Part shown: positions 1 to 5,929 of the stretch, piece after piece | How the letters are laid out: every line of letters starts with the position of its first letter | Numbering within the stretch: the stretch's first letter is position 1 | Source of the DNA: Candidatus Desantisbacteria bacterium CG1_02_49_89 | GTDB lineage: Bacteria > Desantisbacteria > UBA1551 | NCBI GenBank assembly: GCA_001871075.1 | Contig: MNUP01000025.1 | Coordinates: forward strand, 1 to 5,929 | Direction: 5' to 3' | Length of the DNA: 5,929 bases | The notes under the pieces: generated by a model | The model's database searches: none | What the model was told of the DNA's origin: nothing | Seen by the model: only the letters and a program-made list of their open reading frames with translations | Position numbers and translations under genes: made by a program

Positions 1-300
1 CAGAACGCGCGTTATGTTTATCCCGCTCGCTTTTATAGCCGTCATTTCATTATCCGCCGAAAGCCTGCTGATGCTGAGCAGGCACGCCAGGAGCACCGCC
101 ATCGGGATGGTGAGCAGGAGCATTGACGGAAGGGAGAATATCAGCAGTTTAAAAACAGAGATCACGCCTACACCCTTATTAATCACCAGGTTGGTAAGGT
201 ATACCATCTTGCTTGCTATAAAAATGAACGTGAAAATGGCTATGCCGAAAAGAAACGGCGGCACGTATTCCCTAATAGTGTAATTTCTCAATATATTCAT
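1..300 (-). CDS. LptF/LptG family LPS export permease, N-terminal part (truncated by window edge)
   Basis: This is an inner-membrane subunit of the LptB2FG transporter, which extracts lipopolysaccharide from the inner membrane and feeds it to the Lpt bridge. Reading the minus strand from the ATG at 300-298 gives exactly 100 codons open to the window edge. An N-terminal segment of about 12 residues leads into a hydrophobic helix (about residues 13-36). A second long hydrophobic stretch (about 51-77) is followed by the family-typical motif RLSADNEMTAIKASGI (about 79-94), the region after TM2 conserved in the YjgP/YjgQ family. An in-frame stop at 330-328 leaves the ATG as the only reasonable start, although no clear Shine-Dalgarno precedes it. 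The gene diverges from the large gene at 457. LptF and LptG cannot be separated confidently from this fragment; the RLSADNE motif leans slightly to LptF. The rest of the gene lies outside the window. Confidence 0.9.
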   Translation of the reverse strand, partial: MNILRNYTIREYVPPFLFGIAIFTFIFIASKMVYLTNLVINKGVGVISVFKLLIFSLPSMLLLTIPMAVLLACLLSISRLSADNEMTAIKASGINITRVL

Positions 301-313
301 ATTTTTCGAAATT

Positions 314-350
314 TGATTACACCGATTTCAAAAAAGTGATTACACCGATT
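314..350 (-). repeat. Two direct copies of AATCGGTGTAATCA, period 23 nt
   Basis: Plus-strand positions 314-327 and 337-350 are identical 14-mers that read AATCGGTGTAATCA on the minus strand. Their starts are 23 nt apart, about two helical turns. They lie in the leader of the Lpt permease gene, with the nearer copy ending 13 nt before its ATG. The word fits a general form, AATC-NNN-GTAATC, that also occurs at 388-400, 5453-5465 and 5475-5487. Function is unknown; it could be an operator, an RNA element or a dispersed intergenic word. Confidence 0.85.
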
Positions 351-379
351 GTAAACAATGGTTATTATGGTAATAAATT

Positions 380-407
380 TTTACCTTAATCTGTGTAATC
401 ATATTAT
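380..407 (+). promoter_or_regulatory. Candidate promoter for the SprA-like gene
   Basis: TTTACC at 380-385 (4/6 to the -35 consensus) is separated by 16 nt from TATTAT at 402-407; TATACT at 405-410 is an alternative -10. The start would be near 414, about 43 nt before the ATG at 457. The -10 coincides with the opposite-strand -10 at 408-403, so the two divergent promoters would share the same bases. This is weaker than the minus-strand promoter. Confidence 0.3.
388..401 (+). repeat. Single AATCTGTGTAATCA word upstream of the SprA-like gene
   Basis: This has the same form as the words at 314-350 (AATC-NNN-GTAATC-A) but lies on the plus strand, in the sense orientation for the gene at 457. It abuts the candidate -10 at 402. 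Relative to the two minus-strand copies it is an inverted repeat, with 12 of 13 positions able to pair in a transcript. Confidence 0.7.
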
Positions 408-430
408 ACTCAGATTTGTTTTTTTTTCAA
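403..430 (-). promoter_or_regulatory. Sigma70-type promoter for the Lpt permease gene
   Basis: On the minus strand a TTGAAA (-35, 430-425; 5/6 to consensus) is followed after 16 nt by a perfect TATAAT (-10, 408-403). The predicted transcription start is near 396-397, giving a leader of roughly 97 nt before the ATG at 300. That leader contains both copies of the AATCGGTGTAATCA word. The match is good, but AT-rich intergenic DNA gives chance hits and there is no transcript evidence. Confidence 0.55.
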
Positions 431-444
431 GTAAATATGAAAAC

Positions 445-449
445 GGGGA
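445..449 (+). promoter_or_regulatory. Ribosome binding site that decides the start at 457
   Basis: GGGGA at 445-449 ends 7 nt before the ATG at 457. The in-frame ATG at 358 has no purine-rich site in front of it, lies upstream of the candidate promoter, and would add 33 residues ahead of the signal peptide. The site supports 457 but matches the Shine-Dalgarno consensus only moderately. Confidence 0.5.
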
Positions 450-456
450 TTGTTTC

Positions 457-3400
457 ATGAAATTTAAAGTGTTAATAATTTTTATCCTGTTTTTGCTGAT
501 CACTGTCCACTGTCCACTGTCCACTGTCTGTCGCGCCGCCGACACCCAGACCCCCGGCCTGGGGGACCAGATAGTCAGGGAAGTGCAGTCCCGCATAGCT
601 GCTTCCGGGAGGAAGATGTGGGAAGTGAAATACACGTGGTCTCACTACCTGGATCCCCGCATAAACAGCGATTTCGAGAACAGTTTCGCGATGTACCAGG
701 AGCTGCAGTTCCGCCTCAGCGGGAAGGTTGGTGACAGGATCACGGTGAATGTCGAATACGACGATACCCAGCAGAAGAAACAGAAAATATCGGTCATTTA
801 CACCGGAGAGGGAAGGGAAGCCACCGGGATACAGGAAGTAAACTTCGGCGACCAGGTCCTTTCGCTTCCGGGCACCGAGTTCGTCGCGTATAACAAGCAG
901 CTTTTTGGGTTGAGCGTGAAGGGCCAGTACGAGAAATTCAGGTATTATTTCGTCGGCAGTCAGACAAAAGGTTATTCGGAGACCAGGGAATTCAGGGGGA
1001 AGAGTGAGTTCAAGGTTGTGGACATAAGGGATATCTCTTACTACACGAGGAAGTATTACATACTCAGGCACATAAATCAGGGCAGGGAAAAGGTTTACAT
1101 AGACGACAGGAACGCCTCAAATAACACCGCCAACACATTCTATTTTCAGGGTTTAGACATGGTTACAAACCCGGTTTCACCTGACACAATTTCCGGTTAC
1201 TTCGACCCGGCTTTTTCCGGAGTCGACTATGTCATAGATTACGGAACAGCCGCATCCGACAGCACCGTGATATCATTTTCAAAGGGCATAGACCAGAATT
1301 TCGTCCTGCTTGTTTATGACATGGACCTTAACAATACGTTCGCCATAAAAGACGATCTCGGCACTGAGACAAGGACTTCCAGGTACGAACTGAAGAACTA
1401 CTATTACCTTGGGTACCGCAAGATCATACAGAACGACCCCAATTTCATCCTGGAGGTCTGGGATTCGGATAAGGCAAGGCATCCGGTTTACCTGTGGCCG
1501 AATACCGCTCCGGCAGGCGAATCATACACCGCGAAGATAGATTACGATTTCGGTATAATACATTTCGTGGATTCAACCGGAAGGGACGTTCGGCCGTTCG
1601 CCCCCGAAGTCTACCTGCCTTCAAACCCGGTGACGACCCGCGAGATACACGCGGAATTTAAATATTCCATACAGGCGCTGATACTGCGCCCCTACCTTGT
1701 TGAGGGAAGCGAGCGCGTGTACCTGAACGGCAGCCTTCTGAGGAAGGATTCGGATTACACGATAGACTACGATAGCGGCTGGCTTTCATTCCTGCGCGAG
1801 GAAATGATCACAGAGGACAGCGTTATCAAGGTGGACTACGAATACATGCCGTTCGGCGGCCAGTACGTGGAAACCCTTTTAGGTATGAGGGGCGAGTTGC
1901 CGCTTTCTCCGGATTTTTCCATCGGCACAACATACCTGTACAGCGGCACGCCTTCGCCCAACGAAATACCCAGCGTAAGGTCCACGCCTAAAAGCCACCA
2001 GGTAGTGGACGTTGACATGCAGCTTGACCCCAAATCGCTGATCTCAAGGATTATCCCGGGCCTGGAAAAGGTCCCGTTTTCCACAAGCATGAATTTTGAG
2101 GGCGCGTACAGCTGGAAAGACCCGAATACTTTCAAGAAGGCCATGGTGGACGACATGGAAGGCGCAAAACTGCAGGTCAGCGTGCCGATGACAGATACCA
2201 ACTCATGGAGGATCTCTTCGGCTCCAACAGGCGAATCACTCGGGCTGAGGGGACTTATAGGCGGGGGGGTGTTCAATCTCAGGGGAGCTGAAGAGGGCCA
2301 TGACCCTAACCTGACCACCCCGAAGTCCATAGTGCTGGATTATTCCCTTGCGGACAGCAACTGGGTCGCGATCTGCTACCCGATCTCAAAATATTCGCAG
2401 GACTACTCTCAGTATAACAATATTGAGTTCTGGGTCAAGGATCCCGTACCGAATGTGAAGGTCTTCTTTGAGCTGGGAATGATAAGCGAGGATGTTGACG
2501 GCAGGGGAGGTTTTGACACCGATGTCTATTCCGGTTCGGCAAAGCTGTGGAGCAAGGGCCAGCCCAAAACAGAGGATACCAAAATGGCGGACGGCAAGCT
2601 CAATCCGGATGAAGACGCCGGCTGGACGTTCTACAGTCCGGGCGGAAGCTCTGCCCAGATAGGGGCGAATAACGGCAGGCTGGACGGAGAGGACCTTGAC
2701 GGGGACGGGCAGCTCAACGCATTCAACCAGAAAATACACACGTTGGGAGGGTATTTTGCGGAATTCGATTTTTCCGGATATAAGATAGGCGAATCCGGCA
2801 GCTGGAAGCTTTACAGGATCCCGTTCTCGCGCCAGGTTTCCGGAGATACTGACTGGGCCATGGTGAAGAATATACGGATCTGGGTAAAGAACGAATCCGG
2901 CGGCGCGAAGTCCGGGTCGCTTCAGATGGACAGCCTTTCAGTGGTAGGCAGCAAGTGGACCAACGTTGCCGTGGGAGGGCTTGCCGGCATTAATACCTTT
3001 TCCGCTGAATCGAGGAACTCGGTTGACAATATCAGTGGGGACAGCCCGTCCTATTATAAAGACCCCAGGTATTACGTGCCGGATTCGTCCTACGACGAGG
3101 ATGAGGACGGCCTGAACGATTATTTCGAAGAGCTGCACCCCAACCTTGAGGAAGACCTGCGCCTGGTCGTCGCTTCCCAGATACCCAAGGAACAGTCAAT
3201 GGCGCTGGTCTACCGGTTCAGCGAGGAGTGCACGGGTTCCGTGACCCAGAAATTCACAACAGCGCTGAATTTTACCGACTACAAAAGGATGAAATTCTGG
3301 CTTTTCGTGACTTCCGGCAGTTCCGGCGGCACGTTCTTCATTAGGTTCGGCATGGACGACAACAACTACTACCAGCAGAATTTCGCCCTGTCTTCGGAAA

Positions 3401-5337
3401 AAGACTGGGAGATCAAATCAGTGGAGCTGGGTGACGTTACAACGCTGGTTAGGTCCGCGACAATGACCGTGACAGAGCCGCTGGACATACTGTATAATAT
3501 CAAACAGATAACGCTGGGTGTGTATGACACCAACACCTTCGGCAGGAAAAAGGAGATCTGGATAAACGAGCTGTATCTGGACGAGTCCGGGATAAAGGAG
3601 GGTTACGCCCTAAAGGCCGGGCTTAACGTGAATATTGACAACGGATTCGTGGGGTTGGGCGCAAGTTACAGGAAGCTCTCACACACGTTTGAAACCCTGG
3701 GCGTTGCGTCAGCCGCGGAGGACAACGAATCTTTCGGAGGCAGCTGGAGCGTTCTGCTATCAAGGCTTATACCGTCCGGCTGGGGGATCAGCCTGCCTTA
3801 TTCAGGCGCATGGTCACAGACGCGCACCCAGCTTGACCCCAATACCGCAAAGGATGTCCCGCGGTACAGGCTGGGCCTCAGGAATGTGATCGCGCAGAGC
3901 CATTTTCTTAATTTCGGGCAGACATATTTGCCTTCGATCACCGGCAGTTATACCCACGCGAAGATAGACAGCGATTTTAAAGGTTCTGAGGCAAAAGAAA
4001 TACAGCAGAGCTATTCGGCAAGCATGATTTACAGCTATGCCTTCCCGCGCTGGTTGTGGTACGCGCTTTCCGTTAAACCTTCCTATTCCTATTCGAGTTC
4101 TTTGCGCGAGGTAAGCATTGGCCCGGCTTTTGTGGATACGAACAATACATGCGATCATGCAAGCGATTTCCTTGTTTCAATGGGTTTTCAGCCTGTCGCG
4201 CAGGTAAACATCATACCGCAGTATAAGCTGCGAAACACGGGCCAGCAGGCAAGCGTCAACGCGCCACTGGGGGATATGAGGCCTTTGAGCAGGAACCAGA
4301 ACCTCGGTATTTCAACTTCCACGACGTATTTTAAGGGTGTAAGCCCGTCCGCGTCTCTCAGCGAGGTCATCGACGAGAATTATTTCATAAGCGTCACGGA
4401 TACTAAAAAGAACGCAAGCGGCAGCGCGACCGTTGATTTTAACGCAAGCGTTTCACCCAGAGAATGGTTCAGCGTAATGAAATTCGTTAATTTCTATTAC
4501 AGCTTCCGGATGAACGCGAACGTTTCGTATGAAAGCCTTGATAAAACAATAGAGCCCGGGGATATAAACATGGACATCTGGCAGGCCCTTGTGAACCTGA
4601 GAGACACGTTTACGTTCACCCTGATGCGGAAGGCGTCATCCAACCAGAAAAACCACACGCTCAGCGCTAATTTTTACCTGTGGGACCCGCTCAGCGCGAG
4701 CGCGAATATGTCTTTCGGCACGGACGAAAGCCAGAACCAGGGTTCTTTCAACACTGTCAATAACCTGGGTTACGGCGGCAGCGCCCGCCTGGACATTAAC
4801 CAGGCGTTCCCGGAACTGAAGAAATCCATGGAATCTTCGAACCTTATGGGCAGTTTCAACCACAGGATCTCGGAAACCCTGGGTTCGTCAAAAACCTCCA
4901 CCATGACACCCAACTTCAACTGGCAGGTAAGGTGGACCTCAGCCGTAAACCAGAATTATTCATTTAACTGGAACATGGAGACCACCCAGACCGGCGCATA
5001 CACCAGGTTCACAAACACCATGGCTCCTTCTGTGAGGACGGATTATACCGCCGATTTCCCGCTTGTCCTCGCTATACCGTTTTTCAAGGAATGGAAGCTT
5101 GCGAACCGCTTTGACCTCAACAATACCACGAGCCATGAATTCAGGAGCGTGGAAGAAGACGTATTAAAGCTGGAATCGACAAATAAGTTTTCGACCACCA
5201 CCGGGCTTTCGTATAACGCGGCTGAGAACCTCCGCCTTACGTTCGGCCACACTTTTATCTGGTACGCGAACGCCCAGGTCCCGACCCAGGATTATATTTC
5301 GCACAGCATAGCGTTCCGCGGCGAGATCCGCTTTTAG
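457..5337 (+). CDS. sprA: SprA/Sov-like giant outer-membrane beta-barrel protein (type IX translocon homolog)
   Basis: The product has 1626 residues from ATG 457. The start is chosen because it gives a signal peptide: a lysine at 2 and 4, a hydrophobic core at about 5-17, and likely cleavage after A27. In Bacteroidota, SprA/Sov is the outer-membrane pore through which type IX substrates leave. The N-terminal region resembles SprA: GDRITVNVEYD (92-102), YTGEGRE (115-121), a SLPG segment, LFG (149-151) and SQTKG (168-172), matching the family pattern of EYTG, VSLPL, LFGIK and SQ-K-G in the same order. Later come a VYLNG plus DYTIDYDSG module (421-441), DDMEGA (565-570), EFWVKDP (657-663) and ISED (676-679), also SprA-like. 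Two jelly-roll-like modules (about 624-831 and 913-1045) carry acidic DGD/DED loops. From about 1050 the sequence is alternating, aromatic-rich barrel strands ending in a C-terminal Phe. It is shorter than Bacteroidota SprA (roughly 2,300-2,500 residues). Secretion function is inferred; another large porin-like role is possible. No PorV or other type IX genes are in view. Confidence 0.75.
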   Translation: MKFKVLIIFILFLLITVHCPLSTVCRAADTQTPGLGDQIVREVQSRIAASGRKMWEVKYTWSHYLDPRINSDFENSFAMYQELQFRLSGKVGDRITVNVEYDDTQQKKQKISVIYTGEGREATGIQEVNFGDQVLSLPGTEFVAYNKQLFGLSVKGQYEKFRYYFVGSQTKGYSETREFRGKSEFKVVDIRDISYYTRKYYILRHINQGREKVYIDDRNASNNTANTFYFQGLDMVTNPVSPDTISGYFDPAFSGVDYVIDYGTAASDSTVISFSKGIDQNFVLLVYDMDLNNTFAIKDDLGTETRTSRYELKNYYYLGYRKIIQNDPNFILEVWDSDKARHPVYLWPNTAPAGESYTAKIDYDFGIIHFVDSTGRDVRPFAPEVYLPSNPVTTREIHAEFKYSIQALILRPYLVEGSERVYLNGSLLRKDSDYTIDYDSGWLSFLREEMITEDSVIKVDYEYMPFGGQYVETLLGMRGELPLSPDFSIGTTYLYSGTPSPNEIPSVRSTPKSHQVVDVDMQLDPKSLISRIIPGLEKVPFSTSMNFEGAYSWKDPNTFKKAMVDDMEGAKLQVSVPMTDTNSWRISSAPTGESLGLRGLIGGGVFNLRGAEEGHDPNLTTPKSIVLDYSLADSNWVAICYPISKYSQDYSQYNNIEFWVKDPVPNVKVFFELGMISEDVDGRGGFDTDVYSGSAKLWSKGQPKTEDTKMADGKLNPDEDAGWTFYSPGGSSAQIGANNGRLDGEDLDGDGQLNAFNQKIHTLGGYFAEFDFSGYKIGESGSWKLYRIPFSRQVSGDTDWAMVKNIRIWVKNESGGAKSGSLQMDSLSVVGSKWTNVAVGGLAGINTFSAESRNSVDNISGDSPSYYKDPRYYVPDSSYDEDEDGLNDYFEELHPNLEEDLRLVVASQIPKEQSMALVYRFSEECTGSVTQKFTTALNFTDYKRMKFWLFVTSGSSGGTFFIRFGMDDNNYYQQNFALSSEKDWEIKSVELGDVTTLVRSATMTVTEPLDILYNIKQITLGVYDTNTFGRKKEIWINELYLDESGIKEGYALKAGLNVNIDNGFVGLGASYRKLSHTFETLGVASAAEDNESFGGSWSVLLSRLIPSGWGISLPYSGAWSQTRTQLDPNTAKDVPRYRLGLRNVIAQSHFLNFGQTYLPSITGSYTHAKIDSDFKGSEAKEIQQSYSASMIYSYAFPRWLWYALSVKPSYSYSSSLREVSIGPAFVDTNNTCDHASDFLVSMGFQPVAQVNIIPQYKLRNTGQQASVNAPLGDMRPLSRNQNLGISTSTTYFKGVSPSASLSEVIDENYFISVTDTKKNASGSATVDFNASVSPREWFSVMKFVNFYYSFRMNANVSYESLDKTIEPGDINMDIWQALVNLRDTFTFTLMRKASSNQKNHTLSANFYLWDPLSASANMSFGTDESQNQGSFNTVNNLGYGGSARLDINQAFPELKKSMESSNLMGSFNHRISETLGSSKTSTMTPNFNWQVRWTSAVNQNYSFNWNMETTQTGAYTRFTNTMAPSVRTDYTADFPLVLAIPFFKEWKLANRFDLNNTTSHEFRSVEEDVLKLESTNKFSTTTGLSYNAAENLRLTFGHTFIWYANAQVPTQDYISHSIAFRGEIRF
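501..528 (+). repeat. Four perfect tandem copies of the heptamer CACTGTC inside the signal-peptide codons
   Basis: Units are at 501-507, 508-514, 515-521 and 522-528, all identical. They encode the end of the hydrophobic core and the region before the signal-peptidase site (about residues 16-24, TVHCPLSTV). Three units make seven codons, so the encoded peptide itself begins to repeat (TV at 16-17 and 23-24). Because 7 is not a multiple of 3, gain or loss of a single unit would shift the reading frame. Confidence 0.95.
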
Positions 5338-5342
5338 AGGCA

Positions 5343-5370
5343 GTCATGAGTCATGTGTCATGAGTCATGT
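5343..5370 (+). repeat. Four tandem heptamers GTCATG(A/T)
   Basis: Units are GTCATGA, GTCATGT, GTCATGA and GTCATGT, beginning 6 nt after the stop codon of the large gene. The last base alternates A/T/A/T, so the array is also two perfect 14-mers. It sits in non-coding DNA. No function is assignable. Confidence 0.9.
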
Positions 5371-5383
5371 GTTTAGCTCGTAA

Positions 5384-5410
5384 CATCGTGCATCGTTCAT
5401 CGTGCATCGT
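5384..5410 (+). repeat. Four tandem heptamers CATCGT(G/T)
   Basis: Units are CATCGTG, CATCGTT, CATCGTG and a final CATCGT followed by A. The layout is the same as the preceding array (7 nt, four copies, variable last base) but the sequence is unrelated. It lies 13 nt downstream of that array, in non-coding DNA. Confidence 0.9.
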
Positions 5411-5418
5411 AAATAATT

Positions 5419-5442
5419 CTCTGTGTCTCCGTGCCTCCGTGG
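5419..5442 (+). repeat. Three degenerate tandem octamers CTC(C/T)GTGN
   Basis: Units are CTCTGTGT, CTCCGTGC and CTCCGTGG. From memory, very similar CTCTGTGTCTCCGTG-type words recur between genes in many environmental genomes, so this is probably a dispersed intergenic element. That recollection was not checked. Confidence 0.7.
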
Positions 5443-5449
5443 TTAATTT

Positions 5450-5455
5450 TATAAT
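5450..5455 (+). promoter_or_regulatory. Possible -10 element for the isomerase gene
   Basis: A perfect TATAAT lies 43 nt before the GTG start at 5499 and overlaps the first AATCACCGTAATC copy. No recognisable -35 is found 16-18 nt upstream and there is no extended -10 TG. The gene may instead be reached by read-through, since no convincing terminator follows the large gene. Confidence 0.25.
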
Positions 5456-5487
5456 CACCGTAATCGCAGTTAAAAATCACCGTAATC
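5453..5487 (+). repeat. Two direct copies of AATCACCGTAATC, period 22 nt
   Basis: Copies are at 5453-5465 and 5475-5487, identical over 13 nt. The second copy directly abuts the Shine-Dalgarno AGGA of the isomerase gene and ends 11 nt before its GTG. Copy number, spacing, orientation and position relative to the start codon mirror the pair ahead of the Lpt permease gene; only the central three bases differ (ACC against GGT). Confidence 0.85.
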
Positions 5488-5491
5488 AGGA
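5488..5491 (+). promoter_or_regulatory. Ribosome binding site selecting the GTG start at 5499
   Basis: AGGA ends 7 nt before GTG 5499. Another in-frame GTG exists at 5439, but it lies inside the octamer repeat and would add 20 residues before the first beta strand of the barrel. The site and the protein family start both favour 5499. Confidence 0.6.
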
Positions 5492-5498
5492 TTTTATA

Positions 5499-5929
5499 GT
5501 GAAGTTCGGGATATGCAACGAAATTTTCAAGGGCTGGGAATGGGCCAGGGTGGCTGGATACGTTTCATCGCTGGGTTACGCCGGTATTGAGCTTGCCCCG
5601 TTTATTTTTGCCGGATCGGTTGAACAGGTAAGCGCCGGCAAAAGGAAAGAGATCGCGGATATTGCCGGTGCGAACGGCCTTGAAATAACCGGCCTTCACT
5701 GGCTGCTGGCGTCCCCGAAGGGCTTGAGCCTGAGTTCTCCGGATAGGTCGATCCGTGAAAGATCAACTGAATACCTTAAAGCCCTGGCGCGCTTCTGCGG
5801 CGATGTAGGCGGGAAAGTAATGGTGTTCGGCTCTCCGAAGGCAAGGGATATCCCTCCTTCATCCGGTTTTGGCGAAACATACGAACGCGTTAAGGATTGT
5901 TTCTTTTCAGTCCTTCCGGTCCTGAAAGA
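5499..5929 (+). CDS. Sugar phosphate isomerase/epimerase (xylose isomerase-like TIM barrel), N-terminal half
   Basis: 143 codons are open to the window edge; the family is usually about 270-290 residues, so about half is present. These are cytoplasmic, metal-dependent enzymes that isomerise or epimerise sugars or sugar derivatives. The product starts with a short first strand (KFGICNEIF, 2-10). It then has GYAGIELAPF (26-35), with Glu31 after the second strand, a third strand with LEITGLHWLLASPKG (61-75, His67), and KVMVFGSPKARD (106-117). The GLHWLL-SPKGL and GGKVMVFGSPK blocks are typical of one well-conserved subgroup of the AP_endonuc_2/xylose-isomerase-like superfamily. The metal-binding Glu, Asp and His residues of the second half lie beyond the window, so activity and substrate cannot be judged. 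The start is GTG with AGGA 7 nt upstream. It follows the large gene on the same strand after 161 nt of repeats, so operon membership is doubtful. Confidence 0.88.
   Translation, partial: MKFGICNEIFKGWEWARVAGYVSSLGYAGIELAPFIFAGSVEQVSAGKRKEIADIAGANGLEITGLHWLLASPKGLSLSSPDRSIRERSTEYLKALARFCGDVGGKVMVFGSPKARDIPPSSGFGETYERVKDCFFSVLPVLK

Noticed and set aside
14-283. 89-residue plus-strand open frame
   Set aside because: It is antisense to the Lpt permease fragment, whose protein shows clear family motifs; the plus-strand product has no recognisable features.
358-456. N-terminal extension of the large gene from the ATG at 358
   Set aside because: It has no ribosome binding site, covers the intergenic word and the promoter candidates, and would place 33 residues ahead of a well-formed signal peptide.
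301-456. CRISPR-like direct repeats
   Set aside because: Only two 14-nt copies with a 9-nt gap; unit and spacer sizes do not fit a CRISPR array.
511-533. Lipoprotein signal (LSTVC) in the large protein
   Set aside because: The residue before the Cys is Val rather than Gly, Ala or Ser, and an ordinary signal-peptidase I site follows at A27.
472-1071. 199-residue minus-strand open frame
   Set aside because: It is a shadow of the large gene; its C-terminal repeat-like residues simply reflect the CACTGTC array read in reverse.
1753-1763. GATTACACGAT, resembling the intergenic word
   Set aside because: It encodes a DYT segment in a conserved module of the large protein and is explained by coding; the match to the intergenic word is partial.
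3635-3889. Plus-strand 84-residue open frame in another phase
   Set aside because: It lies inside the SprA-like gene without its own ribosome binding site or protein-like pattern; chance frame in GC-richer coding DNA.
5318-5335. GCGG/CCGC stem followed by TTTT at the end of the large gene
   Set aside because: The stem is only 4 bp with a 6-nt loop, overlaps the stop codon, and has a very short T run; too weak to call a terminator.

Overview
The window looks like part of the chromosome of an uncultured double-membrane (LPS-type) bacterium. It holds the start of an LptF/LptG lipopolysaccharide-export permease on the minus strand. Next, transcribed divergently, comes one very large outer-membrane beta-barrel gene. 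Last is the first half of a sugar-phosphate isomerase/epimerase on the plus strand. The intergenic DNA carries many short tandem words (four-copy heptamers, an octamer, AATC/GTAATC words). From general knowledge this style suggests a candidate-phylum lineage such as Omnitrophota. That placement is inference and cannot be proved from the window.

Layout: 1-300 (minus) is the N-terminal 100 residues of the Lpt permease, cut by the window edge. 301-456 is a divergent intergenic region with a good minus-strand promoter, an overlapping plus-strand candidate, and three copies of a 13-14 nt word. 457-5337 (plus) is a 1626-residue exported protein that I recognise as a distant homolog of SprA/Sov, the outer-membrane translocon of the type IX secretion system. 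Its signal peptide is partly encoded by four perfect tandem copies of a 7-nt unit. 5338-5498 is a short intergenic stretch made largely of four consecutive short-repeat families. 5499-5929 (plus) is the N-terminal 143 residues of a xylose-isomerase-like TIM-barrel protein, cut by the window edge.

Two of the three genes concern the outer membrane: LPS export and a giant barrel or translocon. The isomerase has no obvious functional link and is probably a neighbour only. The most notable points are the SprA-like protein at reduced length, the frame-shifting heptamer array in its signal peptide, and the word AATC-NNN-GTAATC, which lies in the sense orientation upstream of all three start codons.
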